Source: Kitasatospora sp. MMS16-BH015
Lineage (GTDB): Bacteria; Actinomycetota; Actinomycetes; Streptomycetales; Streptomycetaceae
Direction: 5' to 3'
Length of the DNA: 64,000 nt
Assembly (NCBI RefSeq): GCF_002943525.1
Contig: NZ_CP025394.1
Coordinates: 3,534,001-3,598,000 of the forward strand
The position numbers and the translations under genes are program-made. Below are positions 15,642 through 24,506 of this stretch, in pieces (positions within the stretch are counted from its first letter, which is position 1; each line of letters starts with the position of its first letter). The notes beneath the pieces were generated by a model. That model was not told where the DNA came from. It ran no database searches and saw nothing but the letters and a program-made list of their open reading frames with translations.

Positions 15642-16484
15642 TCACGGGGTGATCAGCGTGGTGGCGGTGGCCGTGGTGGCGCTCACCGCGTCCACGGAGA
15701 GCGGGGAGACCAGGTTCTTGACCGAGGCCGGGTCGGGTTTGGTGGCGGTGGCGGCGGTGACCAGGGCGGCGGCGTCCTTCTGGAGTTTGGCGAGGGCGTC
15801 GGCCGGGTTCACCGCTGCGGGCACCGGGAGGGACGGGGTGGGCGCACCGGAGACGGGCAGCGCCGGGGTCGGAGCGGGGAGGGCCGGAGCGGGGAGGGCC
15901 GGAGCGGGGAGGGCCGGCACCGGCGCCGGGACCGGGACGGGGAGGTCCGCCGGGACGGAGCGGTCGACGGCGCCCAGCGGGAGCGGTGGCGCCGGCGGCA
16001 CACCGGGCAGGGCCGGAGTCGAGGGCAGGGACGGGGTCGCCGGGAGGGACGGCGGGGTGGGGAGCTTGCCGAGCAGGTCCTGGATGGCGGACTGGAGCCC
16101 GGCCAGGAGTTTCTGCAGCAGGGAGGCGTCCGGGGTGGCCGAAGTCGCCGAGGAGACCAGGTCGGTGACGGTCTTGAGCAGGCCGCCGAGGGCACCGAGC
16201 GCGTCGAGGGCCTTGCTCGGGTCGGGTACGGCCGGCACGGCGGGCACGGCTGGCACCGAGGGGGTGCTCGGCACAGACGGGACGGTGGGGGTTCCGGCGG
16301 CGGGAAGGTGGGTGAGGACCGGGTGGTGCCCGGCGGTGGGCGGGAGGTCGGCCACGGAGTGGTGGGCCGAGACGGTGGTCGCGGTGGCGGCGTCGGCGGC
16401 GTCGGCGACGTTGACGGACGCGGTGGCGACTGTGGTGAAACCGAGTGCGGCAGTCAGCACTGCGGCCGTCCAGGTGGCACGCAT
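15642..16484 (-). CDS. Secreted proline/alanine-rich protein
   Basis: A 280-residue protein with an N-terminal Sec signal (MRATWTAAVLTAALGFTTVA then ASVNVADA, probable cleavage after an Ala-x-Ala). The mature part is two helical Ala/Leu segments (around residues 85-145 and 225-270) joined by Pro-Ala-Leu repeats such as PAPALPAPALPAP, encoded by near-identical 18-bp DNA repeats at about 15870-15915. No enzyme motif, LPXTG or chaplin domain is present. It is probably an exported structural or wall-associated protein. Confidence 0.6.
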   Translation of the reverse strand: MRATWTAAVLTAALGFTTVATASVNVADAADAATATTVSAHHSVADLPPTAGHHPVLTHLPAAGTPTVPSVPSTPSVPAVPAVPAVPDPSKALDALGALGGLLKTVTDLVSSATSATPDASLLQKLLAGLQSAIQDLLGKLPTPPSLPATPSLPSTPALPGVPPAPPLPLGAVDRSVPADLPVPVPAPVPALPAPALPAPALPAPTPALPVSGAPTPSLPVPAAVNPADALAKLQKDAAALVTAATATKPDPASVKNLVSPLSVDAVSATTATATTLITP

Positions 16485-16633
16485 GACTTGCGTTTCCTCT
16501 CAGTGAAAGTTCAGGCATTCGCCTCGACTTCACGTTGAGCCACCCGGGGCACCACGGCCACTGGTGCGTGCGCCGAACGGGTCCCGCTCCGGGCTGGGCC
16601 CGGGCTCGGTCGGCGTGTCGCGATCGGGGCCGG

Positions 16634-17107
16634 TCAGCCGACCAGCCAGTCCGTCAGGTGACGGTGCCGCAGCAGGCCGACGGCGTCGAACTCGTCGCCC
16701 CGGTCGGCCTTCTGAGCGCCCAACCGGCGCAGTGCCTGCGAGATCGGGGTGTCGATCAGCGGGGCCCGGCTCGGTTCGCCGGTGCCGATCGGACCGAAGT
16801 CGATCTTCCCGTCAAGCCAGACCGCCGCGCACTGCGAGCCCACCCCGCCGAAGTACTCCGCCTCGACGTACGCGATCGGGCCCGCCTGCGACCAGGCACC
16901 GAGGCGGTGGCCGAAGCCACCGGGGAAGTGGGTGAAGCCGGGCAGCGCCGGGCGCTCCGGGTCGGCCACGGTGTCGTACAGCTGGTCCGTCATCGGGATG
17001 AGCGCCAGCCCCTGAGCCAACCCGATCACCCGGGCCGTCGGGACCTCGGCCGCCACCACCTTCGCCAGGTCGACGGCGGTGATCATGGCCCTCAGTTCGT
17101 ATGACAT
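16634..17107 (-). CDS. Hypothetical protein
   Basis: A 157-residue soluble protein. Blocks GFTHFPGGFGHRLGAWSQAG and AEYFGGVGSQCAAVWLDG look like a folded globular domain, with aromatic and Gly residues as in immunity-type proteins, but I cannot assign a family. ATG at 17107 has no Shine-Dalgarno; ATG at 17086 follows GAGGG closely and is an alternative. Nested inverted repeats overlap the 5' end (17092-17160). It is divergent from mug. Confidence 0.5.
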   Translation of the reverse strand: MSYELRAMITAVDLAKVVAAEVPTARVIGLAQGLALIPMTDQLYDTVADPERPALPGFTHFPGGFGHRLGAWSQAGPIAYVEAEYFGGVGSQCAAVWLDGKIDFGPIGTGEPSRAPLIDTPISQALRRLGAQKADRGDEFDAVGLLRHRHLTDWLVG

Positions 17108-17160
17108 TCAGTCATTCTGGTGCACCGCCGGGAGTCAAGTCACCAGAATATTCGAACTGA
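17092..17160. promoter_or_regulatory. Nested inverted repeats in the divergent promoter region
   Basis: Outer repeat TCAGTTCG (17092-17099) pairs with CGAACTGA (17153-17160), and inner repeat ATTCTGGTG (17114-17122) pairs with CACCAGAAT (17141-17149). The region is clearly more A/T-rich than its surroundings. It overlaps the 5' end of the hypothetical gene on the minus strand and lies upstream of mug. It may be an operator pair or an RNA structure. Confidence 0.45.
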
Positions 17161-17265
17161 CTATGCATTTTCGGCCGCAATCCGGTGTGGCGCGACGGGA
17201 CATGGAGTGACAGGACGGGGGCGGCGGGCGGGGTGGCCGGTCCGGGATGCGGGCAGACTGGGGTG

Positions 17266-17841
17266 GTGATCACGACCAAGCGCCCCACCCCCGCCGAACT
17301 GGCCGCCGCGCAGGACGCCCTCATCCCGGACGTGGCCGCGCCCGGTCTGCGGGTGCTGTTCTGCGGCATCAACCCCGGCCTCTGGTCCGGGGCCACCGGC
17401 CACCACTTCGCCCGGCCTGGCAATCGCTTCTGGCCGGCCCTGCACCGGTCCGGCTTCACCCCGCGACAGCTCCGGCCGGAGGAGCAACTGGAGCTGCTCG
17501 CACTGGGGTTGGGCATCACCAACGTGGTCGGGCGGACCACCGCCAAGGCCGACGAGCTGACCGCCGAGGAGTACCGCGCGGGTGGCGCCGCCCTGGTCGA
17601 GCGGGTCACCCGGCTGAAGCCCCGGGCGCTCGCCGTGCTCGGCATCGGCGCGTACCGGACCGGCTTCGGCCGGCCCAAGGCCGTGGTCGGCCGCCAGCCG
17701 GAGGGGATCGGCGGGACGGAGGTCTGGGTGCTGCCCAATCCGAGCGGCCTCAACGCGCACTACTCGCTGGACGCGATCGCCGCGGAGTTCCGGCGGCTAC
17801 GCGAGGCGGTGGATGGTCAACTTGCCGATGAAACAACCTAG
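17266..17841 (+). CDS. mug: G/U mismatch-specific uracil-DNA glycosylase
   Basis: Excises uracil, or thymine and etheno-cytosine, from mispairs with G in base-excision repair. The 191-residue protein has motif 1 LFCGINPGLWSG (the GINPG form of the Mug/TDG family) and motif 2 NPSGLNAHYS near the C-terminus, with FARPGNRFWPAL between them. Two tandem GTG codons (17263, 17266) offer starts. Its TAG stop overlaps the LysR gene stop on the opposite strand by a shared CTAG. Confidence 0.9.
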   Translation: MITTKRPTPAELAAAQDALIPDVAAPGLRVLFCGINPGLWSGATGHHFARPGNRFWPALHRSGFTPRQLRPEEQLELLALGLGITNVVGRTTAKADELTAEEYRAGGAALVERVTRLKPRALAVLGIGAYRTGFGRPKAVVGRQPEGIGGTEVWVLPNPSGLNAHYSLDAIAAEFRRLREAVDGQLADETT

Positions 17842-18731
17842 TTGGTGCGGCTGGTGCCGGGCGGGAGCGGGGCCGAGCGCAGCTCGCGGATCAGCTCGCG
17901 GACGGCGGTCGAGCGGGCCAGCTCGGGGGTGGTGACGTAGCCGACGGTGCGGGTCGGCGGACGCGGGCCGAGTTCGGTGACGGCGAGGCCGGGCGGGGCG
18001 CCGAGCAGGGTGAGGCGGGGGACGATCGACATGCCGACGCCCTGGGCGACCATGGCGAGGGTGGCGAGGTCGTCCTCGACGTTCATCCGGGCGGGCGGGA
18101 TCCAGCTCTGCTGCGACCACCAATCCCGGGTGTAGGAGCCGCAGTTCTCGTCCCAGTCGACCAGCGGGAGGCTGTGCGGGCGGGCGTGGCCGGCCGGGGC
18201 GACCAGGGCGTAGGTCTCCTCGAAGAGCCGCCCGGCGAGCAGGCCGGGAGCCGGCTCGACCTGGGCGTCCAGGGTGGCCAGCCCGAGGTCGGCGCGGCCC
18301 TCCGCCACCTCGCCGGCCGTACCGCGGCCGACCTCCCGGACGATCCGCACCTGCGGCCGCAGCCCGGGGTGCCGCTCGGTGAGCCGAGCCAGGGCGCCGG
18401 GCAGCAGGTGGACGGCCACGCTGCGGAACGCCGCGATCCTCAACTCTCCTTCCACGGCGCCGCTTTCGGCGGCACGGGCCTCGGTGCCGAGCAGGTCGAG
18501 CAGCCGCAGCACCTGCCGGGCGTGCAGCACCGCCCGCTCCCCCGCCGGGGTCGGCCGGGCGCCGGCCCGGCCGCGGTCGAAGAGCACCGCCCCGATCTTG
18601 CGCTCGCAGCCGCGCACGGCGTGCGAGACGGCGGGCTGGGAGAGCCCGAGCGCGGTGGCGGCGGCCGTGAAGCTGCGCTCGCGCTCGACGGCCACCAGGA
18701 TCCGCAGTTCGTGCGGGGCGAGATCGGTCAT
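17838..18731 (-). CDS. LysR-family transcriptional regulator
   Basis: A 297-residue regulator. The N-terminal winged HTH includes SFTAAATALGLSQPAVSHAV (residues 20-39), followed by a coiled linker and a periplasmic-binding-like effector domain (GELRIAAFRSVAVHLLPGAL onward; NVEDDLATLAMVAQGVGMSI). The ATG at 18731 fits the family's start; an upstream extension would be atypical. It is divergent from an oxidoreductase gene across 152 nt with a T-N11-A site, so it probably controls that gene and itself. Confidence 0.92.
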   Translation of the reverse strand: MTDLAPHELRILVAVERERSFTAAATALGLSQPAVSHAVRGCERKIGAVLFDRGRAGARPTPAGERAVLHARQVLRLLDLLGTEARAAESGAVEGELRIAAFRSVAVHLLPGALARLTERHPGLRPQVRIVREVGRGTAGEVAEGRADLGLATLDAQVEPAPGLLAGRLFEETYALVAPAGHARPHSLPLVDWDENCGSYTRDWWSQQSWIPPARMNVEDDLATLAMVAQGVGMSIVPRLTLLGAPPGLAVTELGPRPPTRTVGYVTTPELARSTAVRELIRELRSAPLPPGTSRTN

Positions 18732-18763
18732 GAACCGCAACCTAGCCGAGGGACGGCGCGAGA

Positions 18764-18784
18764 TCCATAAAAGCCGTGCATGGA
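18764..18784. promoter_or_regulatory. LysR-type operator (T-N11-A)
   Basis: TCCAT (18764-18768) and ATGGA (18780-18784) form a perfect 5-bp inverted repeat separated by exactly 11 nt, the classic LysR box. It lies 33 nt upstream of the LysR start and about 100 nt upstream of the divergent oxidoreductase. Confidence 0.7.
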
Positions 18785-18883
18785 AGGCCCGCCAACCATC
18801 GACGCCAACCCCTGCCACTCGCCCCTGACCTGCGGATACGGTGGCGCCACAGCCACCCGCCCCCTCCCGACAGGAGCAGCGCC

Positions 18884-19888
<1,005 letters not shown>

Positions 19889-19985
19889 ATCCGACCGTGC
19901 GGCGGGCCGGCCGTGGCGGCGGCCCCGGCCGCTCTGCCAGAGTCGCAGGAGCACGAACCGCTCACGCACCGTACGGAGAAGCACC

Positions 19986-20402
19986 ATGAGCCTGCGCCCG
20001 CCGCTGCCCCCGTTCACCGCCGAGACCGCCCTGGCCAAGGTCCGGGCCGCCGAGGAGGCCTGGAACAGCCGTGACCCGGAGCGGGTGGCGCTCGCGTACA
20101 CCGAGGACTCCGAATGGCGCAATCGCGACGTCTTCCTGCGCGGCCGGGCCGAGATCGTCGAGTTCCTGCGCGCCAAGTGGGCAAGGGAGTTGGAGTACCG
20201 GCTGCGCAAGGAGCTGTGGGCCTGGACGGAGCACCGGATCTCGGTCCGGTTCGAGTACGAGTGGCACGACGCGGCCGGCCAGTGGTGGCGCAGCTACGGC
20301 AACGAGCAGTGGGAGTTCGCCCCGGACGGGCTGATGGCCCGGCGCTACGCGAGCATCAACGACCTGGCGATCACCGCCGCGGACCGGCGGCTGCTCGACT
20401 GA
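19986..20402 (+). CDS. NTF2-like protein (DUF1348 family)
   Basis: A 138-residue cone-shaped SnoaL/NTF2 fold. The family pattern is clear: [20 protein letters not shown] at the N-terminus, EDSEWRNRD, then [20 protein letters not shown] and [10 protein letters not shown]. The family's activity is not established. It follows the LysR-linked reductase by about 100 nt in the same direction and may belong to that stress-response transcript. Confidence 0.8.
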   Translation: MSLRPPLPPFTAETALAKVRAAEEAWNSRDPERVALAYTEDSEWRNRDVFLRGRAEIVEFLRAKWARELEYRLRKELWAWTEHRISVRFEYEWHDAAGQWWRSYGNEQWEFAPDGLMARRYASINDLAITAADRRLLD

Positions 20403-20413
20403 GTCGCGGGGGG

Positions 20414-20430
20414 CGGAAAAGTCTTTTCCG
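20414..20430. promoter_or_regulatory. 17-nt inverted repeat
   Basis: CGGAAAAG and CTTTTCCG flank a single T. The A/T-rich symmetric site stands out in this GC-rich spacer, 12 nt after the DUF1348 stop and 105 nt before the DoxX start. It could be a dimeric repressor operator for the downstream gene; the loop is too tight for a normal terminator. Confidence 0.35.
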
Positions 20431-20534
20431 GCGGGCTGTCACACTCCCGGGACCCGGCGGGTCATGGGGGTGAAGGACACCGAAGCAGGCCGGTGCGAAC
20501 TCCGCACCGGCCCCCGCCAGATGGGAGCACCACC

Positions 20535-20873
20535 ATGTCGACCAGCCACCTCGTCGTCACCGGGATCGCCGCGTTCATGGCCGCCTTCTCCGCCGGGGCC
20601 CTGCTGCTGCGCGCCGAGTTCGTCGTCGGCCCGCTCGTCGAGTACCGCGTCCCGCAGAGCTGGTGGACTCCGCTCGGGCTGGCCAAGGCCGCCGGGGCGG
20701 TGGGCCTGGTGCTCGGCCTGTTCGTCCCCTACCTCGGCGCACTGGCCGCGATCGGCCTGGTCCTCTACTTCGCCGGGGCCGCCGTCACCGTGCTCCGTGC
20801 CCGCAGCTACGGGCACGTCGCCTTCCCGCTGATGTACCTGGCCCCCGCCGCCCTCACCCTGGTCTTCGCCTGA
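20535..20873 (+). CDS. DoxX-like membrane protein
   Basis: A 112-residue protein with four hydrophobic helices (residues about 3-23, 47-66, 70-90 and 95-112). PQSWWTPLGLAKAAGAVGLV is the DoxX-like signature. The family is linked with respiratory or redox membrane functions but its activity here is unknown. ATG at 20535 follows GGAGCACC. It converges on the yccF-like gene with 4 nt between stops. Confidence 0.75.
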   Translation: MSTSHLVVTGIAAFMAAFSAGALLLRAEFVVGPLVEYRVPQSWWTPLGLAKAAGAVGLVLGLFVPYLGALAAIGLVLYFAGAAVTVLRARSYGHVAFPLMYLAPAALTLVFA

Positions 20874-20877
20874 GGGC

Positions 20878-21279
20878 TCAGCGGCCGCCGAAGCCCTGGT
20901 CGCTGGGCACGACCTCGCGGCCGAGCGGCATCAGCGAGATCGGGATCATCTTCAGGTTCGCCCAGCCGAAGGGGATCCCGATGATCGACAGGAACAGCGG
21001 GATGCTGGTGACCAGGTGGCCGATCGCCAGCCACCATCCGGCGAACACCAGCCAGATCACGTTGCCGACGCAGGACGGCGCCCCGGCCCCGGGCTTCTCC
21101 ACCGTCGTCCGCCCGAACGGCCAGAGGATGTAGCCGGCCAGGCGGAACGAGGCCACGCCGAACGGAATCGTCACAATCAGGATGCAGCAGACGATGCCCG
21201 CCACCGCGTAGCCGATCGCCATCCAGAGCCCGCAGAACAGCAGCCAGAGCACGTTGAGTACGAAATCGATCACCTTCAT
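20878..21279 (-). CDS. yccF: YccF family inner-membrane protein
   Basis: A 133-residue protein with two repeated YccF domains: NVLWLLFCGLWMAIGYAVAG with IPFGVASFRLAGYILWPFGR, then NVIWLVFAGWWLAIGHLVTS with IPFGWANLKMIPISLMPLGR. Each half has two membrane segments. Function is unknown. Start is ATG 21279; longer in-frame versions upstream are not YccF-like. Confidence 0.85.
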   Translation of the reverse strand: MKVIDFVLNVLWLLFCGLWMAIGYAVAGIVCCILIVTIPFGVASFRLAGYILWPFGRTTVEKPGAGAPSCVGNVIWLVFAGWWLAIGHLVTSIPLFLSIIGIPFGWANLKMIPISLMPLGREVVPSDQGFGGR

Positions 21280-21469
21280 GGCCCCACCCTCCCACGCGAC
21301 ACCCTGCCGAAAGCCATACCCGCTCTGGCGAGCCCCCGGACGCCCCGGCCGGGTTGCGGGGGCCCGAGGGGTGGCTGAGGCTGCAGACGTCGGAACGACC
21401 GTCAGATGTTCGAATCCGGCCGGGTCGGCCGCCGCGCCGGATTCGGGCGGCGGAGGCTGGGAGGCCGCC

Positions 21470-21916
21470 ATGGCGCAGGCGTCAGGTCCGTACTACGACC
21501 CGTCCGGGCCGGTGCCCGCACCCGGGGGCGGTGGCCGGGGGAACTCCGGGGCCGTCACCGGACTGGTGCTGTTCGCCGGGGTGATGATGCTGGTGGACGG
21601 GCTGCTGGGGGTGTTCCAGGGGATCGTCGCGGTGGCCGAGGACGACGTGTACGTCGCCACTCCGCGCTACGCCTTCCAGTTCGACCTGACCTCGTGGGGG
21701 TGGATCCACATCGCGGTGGGCGCGGCCGTGGCGCTGGTCGGCTTCGGGGTGGTGAGCGGGGCGGCCTGGGGCCGGGTGCTGGGCATCGCGGTGGTCTCGG
21801 TGAGCCTGATGCTCAACTTCCTCTTCCTGCCCTACTACCCGATCTGGTCGCTGGTGGTGATCGCGCTGGACGCGTTCGTGGTCTGGGCCCTCTGCACCTA
21901 CCGCGACCCCGTGTAA
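21470..21916 (+). CDS. Four-helix membrane protein (DUF7144-like)
   Basis: A 148-residue protein. A Pro/Gly-rich cytoplasmic leader precedes four hydrophobic helices (about 30-55, 78-98, 100-120, 122-142). LVLFAGVMMLVDGLLGVFQG, LTSWGWIHIAVGAAVALVGF and YYPIWSLVVIALDAFVVWAL match the family common in actinomycetes. No known biochemical role. ATG 21470 is preceded by GGGAGGCCGCC. Confidence 0.75.
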   Translation: MAQASGPYYDPSGPVPAPGGGGRGNSGAVTGLVLFAGVMMLVDGLLGVFQGIVAVAEDDVYVATPRYAFQFDLTSWGWIHIAVGAAVALVGFGVVSGAAWGRVLGIAVVSVSLMLNFLFLPYYPIWSLVVIALDAFVVWALCTYRDPV

Positions 21917-21921
21917 CCCGG

Positions 21922-22785
21922 TCAGCTCCGGTGGCCGGCCATCCGCTCCAGGCGGGCGATGCGCTCGGCCATCGGGGGGTGGGTGGAGAAGAGCCGGGCG
22001 CCGGCCTCACCGGGGCGGAAGGGGCTGGCGATCATCATGTGGCTGGCGGTCTGGAGCTGGGGCTCGGGCGGGAGCGGGAGCTGCCGGGTGCCGGTCTCCA
22101 GCTTGCGCAGGGCGCTGGCCAGGGCCAGCGGGTCGCCGGTGATCCGGGCGCCGTCGGCGTCGGCCTGGTACTCGCGGGAGCGGCTGACGGCCAGCTGGAT
22201 CAGGCTCGCGGCGAGCGGGCCGAGGATCATGATCGCCAGCACCCCGACCAGGCCCGGCCCGTCCTCGTCGTCGCTGCGGCCGAACGGGACCAGCCAGGCG
22301 AAGTTGACCAGGAACATGATCACCGAGGCCAGCGCCCCGGCCACCGAGCTGATCAGGATGTCGCGGTTGTAGACGTGGCTCAGCTCGTGGCCGAGCACCC
22401 CGCGCAGCTCCCGCTCGTCCAGCAGCCGCAGGATGCCGTCGGTGCAGCAGACCGCGGCGTTCCGCGGGTTTCGCCCGGTGGCGAAGGCGTTCGGCGCCTG
22501 GGTGGGCGAGATGTAGAGCCGGGGCATCGGCTGGCGGGCCGCCGTCGAGAGCTCACGGACGATCCGGTACAGCGCGGGTGCCTCGATCTCGCTCACCGGC
22601 CGGGCCCGCATCGCGCGCAGGGCCAGCTTGTCGCTGTTCCAGTACGCGTACGCGTTGGTGCCGAGCGCGACCAGCAGGGCCAGCACGAAACCGACCCGGC
22701 CGAAGAAGCTGCCGATCACCAGGATCAGCGCCGACAGGCCGCCGAGCAGCGCGGCCGTCCTCAACCCGTTGTGCTGGTGACGCAC
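21922..22785 (-). CDS. htpX: Membrane zinc metalloprotease HtpX
   Basis: A 287-residue M48B protease for quality control of membrane proteins. Two N-terminal helices (residues 8-45) are followed by the zinc motif HELSH in [16 protein letters not shown], two further helices, and [11 protein letters not shown] with the third ligand Glu. [13 protein letters not shown] is the typical C-terminus. GTG at 22785 follows GGAGGG by 7 nt. It lies next to the nuo cluster, as in other streptomycetes. Confidence 0.93.
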   Translation of the reverse strand: MRHQHNGLRTAALLGGLSALILVIGSFFGRVGFVLALLVALGTNAYAYWNSDKLALRAMRARPVSEIEAPALYRIVRELSTAARQPMPRLYISPTQAPNAFATGRNPRNAAVCCTDGILRLLDERELRGVLGHELSHVYNRDILISSVAGALASVIMFLVNFAWLVPFGRSDDEDGPGLVGVLAIMILGPLAASLIQLAVSRSREYQADADGARITGDPLALASALRKLETGTRQLPLPPEPQLQTASHMMIASPFRPGEAGARLFSTHPPMAERIARLERMAGHRS

Positions 22786-22892
22786 GGCAGGCCCTCCAAG
22801 TGGTGCGGTGGGAAGCCTCTCTGCTTCGTCCCTCTGCCGAGATCAACGGCGGGACGAGCCAAGTTCGTTCCCTCGCGCACCGCCCGGGCGGC

Positions 22893-24503
22893 TCAGAACA
22901 GTGTGCCGCTGACCACCTGGAGCACCAGCTGCGGCGCCACCGAGAGCACCACGGCCACCCCGGCGGTGAGGCCGAGAGTCGCGCTGAGGGCCGCCGGCAG
23001 CCGGCCGGAGGTCTCGGAAGCGGCCGCCGGTGCCGGGGCGAAGAGGCGGGCCGTCCAGGTCAGGTAGTAGGACAGTGCGATCACCACGTTGACCGCCATC
23101 ACCACGGCCAGCCAGCCGAGACCGGCGTCCACCGCCGCCCGGAAGACCACCACCTTGCCGAACAGCCCGATCACGCCCGGCGGCAGGCCGGCCAGGCAGA
23201 GCAGGAAGAAGGCCAGCGCCAGGGCCGCCCCGCGGCGCCGGGCGAAGAGGCCGCGGAAGTCCGAGAGCCGGGCCGAGGGCTGCGTACGGGCCACGGCCGC
23301 CACCACGCCGAAGGCGCCGAGGTTGACCACGCCGTAGATCAGCGCGTAGGCGACGGTGGCGCCAATGGGGCCTCCCTGGCCGGAGGCTGGGGAAGGGTTG
23401 CCGTTGCCCGCGTACCCGGCGGCCGCGATCGGGACCAGCAGGTAACCCGCCTGGCCGACCGAGGACCAGGCCAGCAGCCGGACGGCGCTGTGCCTGGTGC
23501 CGGGCCGCTGGCGCAGCGCGGCCACGTTGCCCGCCGTCATGGTGAGGGCGGCCAGCACGGCCAGCGCCAGGCCCCAGGTGTGGCCGTACGGGCGGAAGGC
23601 GATGGTGGTGACCAGGGCGAGGCCGGAGAGGCCGGCCGCCTTGCCGACCACCGAGAGGTAGCCCGCCACCGGCAGCGGCGCGCCGATGTAGGTGTCCGGC
23701 ACCCAGAAGTGGAACGGGACGGCGGCCAGCTTGAAGGCGAAGCCGACCAGGGTGAGCGCGGCGCCCGCCTCGGCCAGCGGCTTGAGCCGGCCGGGGGCGT
23801 GCGCGAGGCCCTCGGCGATGTCGGCCAGGTGCAGGCTGCCGCTCGCGGCGTAGACGAAGCTGACGCCGAGCAGCATCACGGCGGTGGCCGTGACGGAGGA
23901 GAGGAAGAACTTCAGCGCGGCCTCGGCGCCCCGGCCGTCCCGGCGCAGCGCGACCAGCGCGAAGGCGGGCAACGAGGCCACCTCCAGCGCGATGATCAGC
24001 GTGGCGAGGTCGCGGGCGGCGGGCAGCAGGGCGGCGCCGGCGGCGCTGCTCAGCAGCAGGAACCAGTACTCGCCGCGCGGCAGCTCCTCCTCGTCCACGG
24101 TGTGGATCGAGAGCAGCGCCGCGATCAGCGCGCCGCCGAGGGCGAGCAGCTGGAAGACCAGGGTGAAGTGGTCGGCCACGTAGCTGCACGCCCCGCTCCC
24201 GCCGCGCAGGCAGAAGGTGGCGCGGGTCGGGTGGGTGGCGGGCGGGATCAGCGCGACCACGGCCAGCGCGAGGGCGGCGGCGGTGACCCAGCCGAGCGCC
24301 TTCTTCCGGCCGGCCGGCAGGAAGAGGTCGGCGAGCAGCACCAGGATGGCGGCCACCGCGGCGATCAGCGGCGGGGCGATGGCCCCCCAGTCGATGTGCT
24401 GGATCAGGCCGCCCGGGTCGGCGACGGCCAGCTGAGCGGCGGAGTGCGGTGTCATGGCGGGCTGCCCCAGGAGCTCGAACGGACCGATGGCGGAGCTGTG
24501 CAC
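22893..24503 (-). CDS. nuoN: NADH-quinone oxidoreductase subunit N
   Basis: A 536-residue antiporter-like membrane subunit of complex I with about 14 helices. KFFLSSVTATAVMLLGVSFV, VGFAFKLAAVPFHFWVPDTY (with the key Lys and His in the half-channel) and LLAWSSVGQAGYLLVPIA match the proton-pumping family. Start is GTG 24503, 3 nt after the nuoM stop. It is the last gene of the operon. Confidence 0.92.
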   Translation of the reverse strand: MHSSAIGPFELLGQPAMTPHSAAQLAVADPGGLIQHIDWGAIAPPLIAAVAAILVLLADLFLPAGRKKALGWVTAAALALAVVALIPPATHPTRATFCLRGGSGACSYVADHFTLVFQLLALGGALIAALLSIHTVDEEELPRGEYWFLLLSSAAGAALLPAARDLATLIIALEVASLPAFALVALRRDGRGAEAALKFFLSSVTATAVMLLGVSFVYAASGSLHLADIAEGLAHAPGRLKPLAEAGAALTLVGFAFKLAAVPFHFWVPDTYIGAPLPVAGYLSVVGKAAGLSGLALVTTIAFRPYGHTWGLALAVLAALTMTAGNVAALRQRPGTRHSAVRLLAWSSVGQAGYLLVPIAAAGYAGNGNPSPASGQGGPIGATVAYALIYGVVNLGAFGVVAAVARTQPSARLSDFRGLFARRRGAALALAFFLLCLAGLPPGVIGLFGKVVVFRAAVDAGLGWLAVVMAVNVVIALSYYLTWTARLFAPAPAAASETSGRLPAALSATLGLTAGVAVVLSVAPQLVLQVVSGTLF

Positions 24504-24506
24504 GGT

